Assembly (NCBI GenBank): GCA_035306605.1 | Contig: DATGNR010000075.1 | Direction: 5' to 3' (one strand) | Source of the DNA: Xanthomarina sp035306605 | Lineage (GTDB): Bacteria; Bacteroidota; Bacteroidia; Flavobacteriales; Flavobacteriaceae | DNA: 64,000 nucleotides | Shown: positions 1-7,741 of the stretch, piece after piece | Layout: the number at the start of each line of letters is the position of its first letter | How positions within the stretch are numbered: the stretch's first letter is position 1 | The notes under the pieces: model-generated | Told to the model about the DNA's origin: nothing | Seen by the model: the letters and a program-made list of their open reading frames with translations, nothing else | Database searches by the model: none | Position numbers and translations under genes: made by a program

Positions 1-2339
1 CTATTTATCAAAGCGACATTGTGCATTATATTGGCATGTCCAAACAGCAAAAAGATTTTAAGGAAGCCACTGGTGAAGAAACTTATTGGACAAATAGCGC
101 CTTTGGGGGAATGCCCACCTACCAATTAGGAGCACATTACCCAAACAACTATATTAAAAAATTAGACTTAACACTTAGGTTTTTACCAAGACCAGCCGAT
201 TATCTTTTCCTATATTTCATGGGCTTTTACGTCCTAATGCTAGTCTTAAGGGTTGAATATAAGCTCGCTGCGCTTGGAGCCCTGGCTTTTGGATTTTCAA
301 CGTATCTAATAATTATACTTGGTGTAGGACATAATAGCAAAGCGCATGCTATTGCTTATATGCCCTTAGTTTTAAGTGGTATTTTACTAACATTTAGAAA
401 ACGTTACCTATTCGGGTTTTTACTTACTGCAGTAGCCATGGCATTGGAGTTGGTTGCAAACCACTTTCAAATGACCTACTATTTAATGTTTTTAGTACTA
501 GTTCTAGGAATGGCATATTTAGTAGATGCTTATAAAAAACAGGATTTACCACATTACTTTAAAGCTGTTGGGGTTTTGTCTTTAGCAGTTATATTAGCTG
601 TAGGACTTAACGCTACAAATATTTTGGCTACTCAAGAATATGCCAAAGAAAGCACCCGCGGACAAAGTGAATTAACCATCAATCCAGACGGTTCTGCAAA
701 AAAAGAAATTACAACGGGACTTGATAGAGACTATATTACAGAATACAGTTATGGTATCCTGGAGACCTTTAATTTGTACATACCAAGGTTTTTAGGTGGT
801 GGAAGTCATGAGGATGTTGGAAAAGACTCAGAGTCCTATCAGTTCTTTTTAAAACAAGGAGTGCCGCCTTTGGAAGCAAGAGAATATGTTAAGCAAACGC
901 CAACCTATTGGGGAAATCAAACCATAGTAGAAGCACCGGCATATGTAGGAGCTGTGGTGATCTTTTTATTTGTTTTTGCACTGTTTTTAGTGAAAGGCCG
1001 ACTGAAATGGTGGCTTGTTGGCGGAAGTTTACTGTCGCTTATTTTATCTTATGGCGATAGTCAGCCATTTAAGTTTGTAACCGACTTTTTTATAGATTAC
1101 GTGCCACTTTACAACAAGTTTAGAGCGGTAAGTTCTACACAGGTAGTTTTGGAATTATGTATTCCTGTATTAGCTGTTTTAGGACTTGTTAAGCTCTTCA
1201 ACAAGAATGATAATAAGGATGAGGACAAATTAAAAGCTTTAAAATTAACAGTAATTATTACAGCTGGCTTAGCTTTGGTTTTCTTACTGTTTAAATCATC
1301 GCTTTTTAGTTTTGTAGGTGGAAGTGATGCTTACTATCGTCAGAATTTTGGGCCACGATTTATGGAGGCATTGATAGCAGATAGAAAAGCCTTTTTCACG
1401 CAAGACACCTTAAGAACATTGGTTTTAGTCTTACTAGCGGCTAGTGCAATCTATTTATTTTTGATAAAGAAATTATCGGAAACAAAAGTCATTATGGCTT
1501 TTGCTGTTTTAATCCTTGTCGATTTGGTAGGGGTAGACAGACGTTATGTAAATAACGATTCTTTTGTGCCTTCAATTAGAATGAATAAACCATATCAAGC
1601 TACTCCAGTGGATCAAGCCATTATGCAAGATCCTGGACATTTTAGAGTGTTCGATTTGGTTTCTAGAGCACCAGCTAAGGCATCTTATTTTTATAATTCA
1701 TTATCAGGTTATCATGCGGCCAAATTGAAACGTTACGATGAGTTGTACGATTTTTATATTTCAAAAAACAATATCAATGTGTTAAACATGTTGAATACGA
1801 AATATATTATTGCTGAAGATGAAGAAGGAAAGCCTTTCCCTTATACAAATCCTGACGCTAATGGAAATGCATGGTTTGTTGAGAATATTCAATTTGTAAA
1901 ATCAGCAAATGAAGAAATACAAGCTTTGGATAGCTTGGATACCAAACGAGTGGCTATTATGTTAGCTGATAATGAATATGCTTCTTTTTTAAAGGAAGAT
2001 ATCATGATAGATACTACAGCTACTATTACTGTGGAAGCTTACCAACCCAACTACATTAAGTATAAATCGTCAAGTGCTGTTGATGGTTTTGTAGTGTTTT
2101 CTGAAATTTATTATAAAGATGGTTGGAATGCTTACGTAGATGGAAAATTAAGCCCACACTCGCGTGTAAATTATTTGCTACGAGGTATGAAGGTCCCTGC
2201 TGGTACACACGATATAGAATTTAAGTTTGAACCACAAGTTATTAAAACGGGTGGCAACATTGCATTAGCAAGTTCTATAGTATTTGTTTTATTGCTTTTT
2301 GGAGGAATTTTCTATAACTTCAAGAAATTTAAAGACTAG
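1..2339 (+). CDS. YfhO-like polytopic membrane protein, 5' end cut by the window
   Basis: This is the C-terminal 779 or so residues of a large membrane protein resembling the YfhO family, whose members are linked to lipoteichoic acid or other glycolipid glycosylation in Firmicutes; the role in Bacteroidota is not established. The reading frame is open from base 3 with no stop before the GTG at 21, so the real start lies upstream of the window. About 10-12 hydrophobic segments alternate with short loops, followed by a soluble region from about residue 510 and a final hydrophobic helix before a basic tail (FYNFKKFKD). The next two genes, a glycosyltransferase and a flippase, support a surface-polysaccharide role by inference. 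Confidence 0.8.
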   Translation, partial: IYQSDIVHYIGMSKQQKDFKEATGEETYWTNSAFGGMPTYQLGAHYPNNYIKKLDLTLRFLPRPADYLFLYFMGFYVLMLVLRVEYKLAALGALAFGFSTYLIIILGVGHNSKAHAIAYMPLVLSGILLTFRKRYLFGFLLTAVAMALELVANHFQMTYYLMFLVLVLGMAYLVDAYKKQDLPHYFKAVGVLSLAVILAVGLNATNILATQEYAKESTRGQSELTINPDGSAKKEITTGLDRDYITEYSYGILETFNLYIPRFLGGGSHEDVGKDSESYQFFLKQGVPPLEAREYVKQTPTYWGNQTIVEAPAYVGAVVIFLFVFALFLVKGRLKWWLVGGSLLSLILSYGDSQPFKFVTDFFIDYVPLYNKFRAVSSTQVVLELCIPVLAVLGLVKLFNKNDNKDEDKLKALKLTVIITAGLALVFLLFKSSLFSFVGGSDAYYRQNFGPRFMEALIADRKAFFTQDTLRTLVLVLLAASAIYLFLIKKLSETKVIMAFAVLILVDLVGVDRRYVNNDSFVPSIRMNKPYQATPVDQAIMQDPGHFRVFDLVSRAPAKASYFYNSLSGYHAAKLKRYDELYDFYISKNNINVLNMLNTKYIIAEDEEGKPFPYTNPDANGNAWFVENIQFVKSANEEIQALDSLDTKRVAIMLADNEYASFLKEDIMIDTTATITVEAYQPNYIKYKSSSAVDGFVVFSEIYYKDGWNAYVDGKLSPHSRVNYLLRGMKVPAGTHDIEFKFEPQVIKTGGNIALASSIVFVLLLFGGIFYNFKKFKD

Positions 2340-2365
2340 TCATTTATGACTTTACGCTTGTGGAA

Positions 2366-3655
2366 ATGACTAAAACTAAGGTTTTAATAATCGCTTACTA
2401 TTGGCCACCAGCAGGCGGACCAGGGGTGCAGCGTTGGTTGAAATTTGTTAAGTATTTACCAGATTTCAATATAGAACCTATAGTTTATGTGCCTTCAAAT
2501 CCTAGTTATCCTATTGTGGACGAAGCTTTGCTTGAAGAGGTTTCAGATAAGCTTACCGTTTTAAAGCAACCTATAAAGGAGCCTTATAAACTAGCTGGGT
2601 TTTTATCAAAAAATAAGTCTAAAACTATTAGTAAAGGCATAATTCCTAAAGAAAAGCAACAAAGTCTCATTGATAAATTATTGCTTTTTGTTAGAGGAAA
2701 TTTTTTTATTCCAGATGCTAGAATAAACTGGGTAAAACCTTCTGTTAAGTTTTTAGAAAACTATATTAATGAAAATAGCATTAAGACTATAATAACAACA
2801 GGACCTCCTCATAGTCTACATTTAATAGGATTGGAATTACAGAAAAAGTTAGCAGTTAACTGGATATCCGATTTTAGAGACCCTTGGACAACTATCGGGT
2901 ATCATAATCAATTAAAACTGACAAATTTTGCAAAGAAAAAACATGAAACCTTAGAAAAACAGGTGCTCCAAGCAGCAGATCAAATTATTGTAACAAGTGA
3001 AGTGACTAAAAAGGAGTTTTCTAACCTAACAGAAAAGCCTATTTCAGTCATTACAAATGGTTATGATAGAAATACGGTTGCCAACCCATCTTTAGATAAG
3101 AAGTTTACTTTAGCACACATTGGGTCCTTACTCTCTAAACGTAACCCTGTAGTACTTTGGCAAGTTTTAAAAGAGCTTATTGAAGACTATTCAGGTTTCG
3201 CTGATGATTTTGAACTTCATTTTGTAGGTTCTGTAAGTGAAGATGTACTTGAAACCCTGAAATCGTATAATTTAAGTTCTTATGTAACTAATCATAGTTA
3301 TGTAACACATAATAAGGCTATGGAGTTTCAAAAGAAATCTCAGGTTTTATTATTGATTGAAATAGATTCTGAAGACACTAAATGTATAATTCCTGGAAAG
3401 CTATTTGAATACTTGGTTTCCAACAGACCTATTTTAGCTATTGGTCCTAAAGGTTCTGATGTTGAAAATATTATTAAAGAAACAAATACAGGATCATATT
3501 TTAATTATCATAATCACGATGAGATTAAAAGGGTACTTTTAAACTTATATAAAGCATATAAAGAAGGGAGTTTAAAATCACACGCTATTGGATTGCAAAA
3601 ATATAGTAGAAAGTCTCTAACCGAATCTTTATCTAAATTGATTTTATGGGAGTAG
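2366..3655 (+). CDS. Glycosyltransferase (GT4-like, GT-B fold)
   Basis: Probable sugar transferase for cell-surface polysaccharide. The N-terminus (KVLIIAYYWPPAGGPGVQRW) is the typical start of GT-B enzymes with a glycine-rich acceptor-side loop, and a DFRDPWT motif follows near residue 173. The C-terminal half has the usual donor-binding region with PGKLFEY near residue 345. I place the start at the ATG at 2366; a GTG six bases earlier (2360) is also possible. It follows the YfhO-like gene closely and its end overlaps the flippase gene by 10 bases, indicating one transcript. Sugar and acceptor cannot be told from sequence. Confidence 0.85.
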   Translation: MTKTKVLIIAYYWPPAGGPGVQRWLKFVKYLPDFNIEPIVYVPSNPSYPIVDEALLEEVSDKLTVLKQPIKEPYKLAGFLSKNKSKTISKGIIPKEKQQSLIDKLLLFVRGNFFIPDARINWVKPSVKFLENYINENSIKTIITTGPPHSLHLIGLELQKKLAVNWISDFRDPWTTIGYHNQLKLTNFAKKKHETLEKQVLQAADQIIVTSEVTKKEFSNLTEKPISVITNGYDRNTVANPSLDKKFTLAHIGSLLSKRNPVVLWQVLKELIEDYSGFADDFELHFVGSVSEDVLETLKSYNLSSYVTNHSYVTHNKAMEFQKKSQVLLLIEIDSEDTKCIIPGKLFEYLVSNRPILAIGPKGSDVENIIKETNTGSYFNYHNHDEIKRVLLNLYKAYKEGSLKSHAIGLQKYSRKSLTESLSKLILWE

Positions 3656-5109
3656 TAGTAAATCAATCTATAAAAAATACACTTATTACCTATTTAGGAT
3701 TTGGAATAGGGGCAATTAACGTGTTGTTTTTGTACACATCTTTTTTAAGCGATGAGTATTTCGGATTGGTAAGTTATTTACTTTCAACTGCCAATATCAT
3801 GATGCCGCTTATGGCTTTTGGTGTTCATAATACCATTGTTAAATTTTATTCTTCATTTAAAACCAAACAATGTCAAAATAGCTTTTTAACCTTAATGTTG
3901 TTTTTACCGTTACTGGTAATTATTCCTTTTGGAATGATAGGATATTTCGCCTTTTCATTCATTAGTACTTGGTTGGCAGGCGACAATATGATAGTAGTCG
4001 ATTATGTTTGGTTAATTTATTTAGCTGCTATAACCTTTGCCTATTTTGAAATTTTTTATGCCTGGTCCAAAGTGCAGATGCAAACGGTTTTTGGAAACTT
4101 TATGAAAGAGGTGTTTCATAGATTATGCACTACAATTTTACTTTTGGCATTGTACGCTGATTATTTAACGGTTGACCAGTTAATATATAGCATTGTTGGG
4201 GTTTATGCGCTGCGAATGCTTGTTATGAAGCTCTATGCATTTAGCCTGCGTTTTCCGAAATTAAAGTTTGAACGAATTCCAAATCTTAGTTCTATTTTAA
4301 AATATACGAGCTTAATAATTATTGCTGGCTCCGTGGCTAACGTTATTCTAGAAATAGATAAGTTCATGATTAATCGTTACGAAGCCATAGAAAACGTAGC
4401 TTATTACGGAGTTGCTATTTATATTGCTACAGTAATAGGCGTGCCTTATCGATCCATGTACCAGGTTGTAAATCCGCTGACAGCAAAACTTCTGAACGAA
4501 AAAAACAAAAAGGATTTAGAGATTCTTTACAAAAAAAGTTCGCTGACCTTATTCATAATTAGTGGCTTTATTTTTTTGATGATTATTTTAAACATCAATG
4601 AGCTTTATAAATTAATTAACGAGAGTTATGTAGATGGATTAATAGTGGTTTTTATTATTGGCCTTACCAAATTAGTAGATAGTTTACTTGGTAATAATAA
4701 TGCCATCCTTTTTAATAGTGATTATTACAGAATGGTATTGTTTTTAGGGGTTTTTCTTGCAGTACTAACCATTATTCTAAATATGGTTTTTATTCCTTTA
4801 TACGGAATTAATGGAGCAGCATTTGCCACTTTTATAGCCATCCTAATTTATAATATTTCAAAAATAATCTTTGTATATAATAAGTTTAGTATACTTCCAT
4901 TTTCCGTTAATACGGTAAAAGTTGTTTTGCTATTATTAGTAAGTTTAGGGGTATTTTATTTTTGGGATTTTCCATTTCACCCTATTATTAATATTGGCTT
5001 AAAAAGCATGCTGATTTCATTAAGTTATGGCTCTTTTGTTTACTTTCTTAATGTATCAGAAGACATTTCTCTTTTACTAAATAGGGTTTTGAGAATAAAA
5101 TCTAAATAA
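3646..5109 (+). CDS. Oligosaccharide flippase / polysaccharide biosynthesis protein (Wzx-type)
   Basis: A 487-residue integral membrane protein with about 12-14 hydrophobic helices and almost no soluble domain, matching the MATE/Wzx-type lipid-linked oligosaccharide flippase superfamily. The N-terminus (NQSIKNTLITYLGFGIGAIN) is of the type seen in bacterial polysaccharide exporters. It overlaps the glycosyltransferase by 10 bases, so translation is likely coupled, and a hairpin terminator follows directly. Substrate unknown; it probably moves the product of the neighbouring glycosyltransferase pathway across the inner membrane (inference). Confidence 0.85.
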   Translation: MGVVVNQSIKNTLITYLGFGIGAINVLFLYTSFLSDEYFGLVSYLLSTANIMMPLMAFGVHNTIVKFYSSFKTKQCQNSFLTLMLFLPLLVIIPFGMIGYFAFSFISTWLAGDNMIVVDYVWLIYLAAITFAYFEIFYAWSKVQMQTVFGNFMKEVFHRLCTTILLLALYADYLTVDQLIYSIVGVYALRMLVMKLYAFSLRFPKLKFERIPNLSSILKYTSLIIIAGSVANVILEIDKFMINRYEAIENVAYYGVAIYIATVIGVPYRSMYQVVNPLTAKLLNEKNKKDLEILYKKSSLTLFIISGFIFLMIILNINELYKLINESYVDGLIVVFIIGLTKLVDSLLGNNNAILFNSDYYRMVLFLGVFLAVLTIILNMVFIPLYGINGAAFATFIAILIYNISKIIFVYNKFSILPFSVNTVKVVLLLLVSLGVFYFWDFPFHPIINIGLKSMLISLSYGSFVYFLNVSEDISLLLNRVLRIKSK

Positions 5110-5113
5110 AAAA

Positions 5114-5162
5114 GGAAAATCCTACAAAATTGCTTTGAGGCAAACTTCTTGTAGGATTTTCC
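5114..5162 (+). terminator. Hairpin terminator after the flippase gene
   Basis: Perfect 14-bp arms at 5114-5127 and 5149-5162 (GGAAAATCCTACAA and its complement). It lies 5 bases after the flippase stop codon, between convergent genes, and may work in both directions. Confidence 0.75.
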
Positions 5163-5186
5163 AACTAACTAACTAACTAACTAACC
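5163..5186. repeat. Short AACT tandem repeat
   Basis: About five to six copies of the tetranucleotide AACT run directly from the end of the terminator arm to just before the minus-strand gene stop. It is a simple-sequence tract of the kind that can change copy number by slippage; no function is evident. Confidence 0.7.
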
Positions 5187-5195
5187 AAAAACTAA

Positions 5196-6356
5196 TTAAC
5201 GTCTGCCTCTAGTATTTGAAGCAACTTGATCTTTATGACGTTCTTTACTATATGTACGACTATTTACTTGTTTTGGTTTTCTGTTAGGTTCATTATTTTT
5301 TGCTACTGGTCTTGTAGCATTACCTCTAGTTTGTGTTCTAGGCTTTGATACAACTGGTTTGTTTGTTCTAGGAGAGTTTTCTATAGAACTCTTTCTAGGT
5401 TTTACAGTATTTGTAGAAGTTCTTGGTTTTGTATCTGCCTGATTAATTGATCTAGGTGTACTTACTTCTGAATTTCCACGAGGTCTTCCTGTATTCGCTT
5501 CAGATCTAGGTTGCGTTGCTACCTGGTTGTTGGATCTAGGTGAATTTACCTGAGAACCTTCACGAGGTCTTACCGTATTTGAATTACCTCTTGTTGGCTG
5601 TGTAGCAATTTGACTGTTTGATCTTGGTCTATCAGTTCCTACATCACGTCTAGGTGTGTTGTTTGCGTGAGTTGGTCTTGTAGCCAATTCACTTCTTCTT
5701 GAAATGGTATTCCCGCGTCTACTAGCAACAGCAGTTGTACGTCTGTAATTGTTAGTATAAGGCTGGTAGTAGTTATATCTTACAGGTTTATAATATTTTC
5801 TATAAGGTTTGTGGTAAACTACACAATGGTTATACGCCGGAACTCTGTAATAATTATGCCAAGGTCTGTAAACATAATACGGGTTGAACGCATTAATATA
5901 TCCAGTGTAATATGAATACCTTCTGTGCGAGTTGTAATGTATATAAAGTCCTCCAATTCTAGATACATACCCAAAATGGTTATAGTTTATAAATACATTT
6001 CCAATTTGGCTTACGCGACCATAATAATCATAGTAAACAGGAACGTGTTCTATTTGGATGATGGCTCCAAATTCATCGTATTGTAAAAATGGATTATAGT
6101 CATAACCAGAATTAAAACTAATGCTTATTCCAGGTCCATACACATTAACATTAGGTCCATAGGAAGGCATGTAAAAATCGAATTGTCCATCTGGGAATAT
6201 CGAAAATTCAATACCATTTTCAACAAAAATGAAAGAATTACCATAACCTTTCCTTGCTGTTGTATGGTCTAAATGACCTGGTTGGTTGGTAGTTGTTGCG
6301 TTAACAGATAGTCCTCCCAGGACTATGGCTGCTATTAAAAACATAAATTTTTTCAT
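5196..6356 (-). CDS. Secreted aromatic-rich protein with an Arg/Pro/Asn/Ser/Thr repeat tail
   Basis: A 386-residue exported protein of unknown function. An N-terminal signal peptide ends near VNATTTNQ. The first 200 residues are rich in Tyr, Asn, Phe and Gly (many YYDYYG, YINAFNPYY-like stretches), suggesting an extended beta structure at the cell surface. From about residue 225 to the end there is a low-complexity basic tail made of degenerate units of about 29 residues containing PRSNxQ...TxPR. The family seems confined to Flavobacteriia as far as I recognise it. It converges with the flippase gene. Confidence 0.8.
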   Translation of the reverse strand: MKKFMFLIAAIVLGGLSVNATTTNQPGHLDHTTARKGYGNSFIFVENGIEFSIFPDGQFDFYMPSYGPNVNVYGPGISISFNSGYDYNPFLQYDEFGAIIQIEHVPVYYDYYGRVSQIGNVFINYNHFGYVSRIGGLYIHYNSHRRYSYYTGYINAFNPYYVYRPWHNYYRVPAYNHCVVYHKPYRKYYKPVRYNYYQPYTNNYRRTTAVASRRGNTISRRSELATRPTHANNTPRRDVGTDRPRSNSQIATQPTRGNSNTVRPREGSQVNSPRSNNQVATQPRSEANTGRPRGNSEVSTPRSINQADTKPRTSTNTVKPRKSSIENSPRTNKPVVSKPRTQTRGNATRPVAKNNEPNRKPKQVNSRTYSKERHKDQVASNTRGRR

Positions 6357-6661
6357 AATTGTTAGATTTAAGATGAAACTTGTCTAGAGTAAAACAAACA
6401 ACATGCCAAAATTATTTTTACATAAAAGTTGTATTGTAATCAATTGATATGCAACTGGTTATAAATGAGTAGTTTTTAGTTGATCTGGTTTTAGAAGAAA
6501 AAAATAAAATTATATGCCGAACGGACTTTCCAAATAATTGTTTTTAACTTGAATTAAAGCATATAAAAAAAGCTTGTATTTAATATATAAATAAAAAAAG
6601 ACGTCTCAGTTTAAGTTATTAAAAGCTTCTTTTTCATACATTTATAAGATAATATGAAATA
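6357..6661. other. Divergent intergenic region of 305 bp
   Basis: This AT-rich spacer separates the repetitive secreted-protein gene (minus) from the DUF3667 gene (plus). No ORF or RNA gene was recognised. On the minus strand a TAATTTTG box (bases 6407-6414) could be the -7 element of the secreted-protein gene, giving a leader of about 45 bases; no TTG sits at the right distance for a -33 element. No clear plus-strand box was seen. Confidence 0.5.
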
Positions 6662-7729
6662 ATGCCAGCCAATCGAACTGTTTGTAAAAATTGCGATCAA
6701 GCATTTAATAAAACCTTTTCCTTTTGTCCCTATTGCGGTCAAAAGTCTAAAGACGAGCTAACTCTTGGGGTTTTGTTTTACAACACCATAAGTAATTACT
6801 TTTCAGTAGATGCACGTTTTTTTAAGAGTTTTCTACCACTACTTTTTAAGCCTGGGTATTTAGCAAGTAAATTTGTTGAAGGTAAGCGACTGCTTTACCT
6901 ACACCCAGCACAGATGTATTTATTTATATCGGTTGTGTTTTTCTTTTTGTTTACCATCTTGGTTCGTCCACAAACGGAAAAGTTGGATTCTGAATTAAAG
7001 AAGACTTTAGAAAAACCCTTTATAGAAGATTCTACATCTAATAAGTCCCACCTAGATTCCTTGAAGGTAGACAAGCTAATGAAACCTCTAAAAAACAATC
7101 AGAAAGTAATTGGAGTGAACGATGCAGAATTAAAAGTTATCGATTCAATTCTAAAAAGGGAGGTTAATACCGATTCAAATAATTTATCATTTAATTTTGA
7201 TGAAAAGAAAGTCGACTCCCTAATAGGAATAGGAGCTCCCGATCATGAAATTTATGAAGCTATGGGTTTGGAAAAAGAAGCAAGTGCCTTTAAACGTCGT
7301 CTATACGGTCAAATATTGAAGTTTTATAAAAAACGAGATGGAGGAAGTTTACTTAAAGCATTTTATGATACGATACCATTGGCTATGTTTATATTGTTAC
7401 CAATTTTCGCTTTATTATTGAAGATATTTTATTGGAAACGAGGGACTTTTGCTCATCATTTAGTATTTGCTTTTTACTTTTTTGCCTTTCTATTTATGTT
7501 ATTCAGTATCATTATTGGAATAAACTTTATCCTAAACGTTCCTAATTGGATAGATTGGTTATTAACGTTATCTTCCTTCTTATATCTTTATGTAGCCATA
7601 AAACGGTTTTACCAACAAGGATGGTTTTTAAGTTTTGTAAAGTGTAGTTTGGTTTCCTTTGCCTTTTTGTTAATGGTATTACCCTTTACGGCTGTAATAA
7701 CAGGTTTTATTACCTTTTGGTACTATTAG
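6662..7729 (+). CDS. DUF3667 family membrane protein with N-terminal zinc ribbon
   Basis: A 355-residue protein of the DUF3667 type, common in Bacteroidota and of unknown function. The N-terminus holds a zinc-ribbon pattern CxNC-(12)-CPYCG at residues 8-26, followed by the family-typical segment (FFKSFLPLLFKPG...GKRLLYLHPAQMYLFISVVFFF) and a first membrane helix near residues 80-97. A charged, Asp/Lys-rich region of about 120 residues comes next, then four hydrophobic helices in the last 130 residues. The charged insert probably lies on one side of the inner membrane. No catalytic motif was seen. Confidence 0.85.
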   Translation: MPANRTVCKNCDQAFNKTFSFCPYCGQKSKDELTLGVLFYNTISNYFSVDARFFKSFLPLLFKPGYLASKFVEGKRLLYLHPAQMYLFISVVFFFLFTILVRPQTEKLDSELKKTLEKPFIEDSTSNKSHLDSLKVDKLMKPLKNNQKVIGVNDAELKVIDSILKREVNTDSNNLSFNFDEKKVDSLIGIGAPDHEIYEAMGLEKEASAFKRRLYGQILKFYKKRDGGSLLKAFYDTIPLAMFILLPIFALLLKIFYWKRGTFAHHLVFAFYFFAFLFMLFSIIIGINFILNVPNWIDWLLTLSSFLYLYVAIKRFYQQGWFLSFVKCSLVSFAFLLMVLPFTAVITGFITFWYY

Positions 7730-7741
7730 TGCTTTAAGCAA

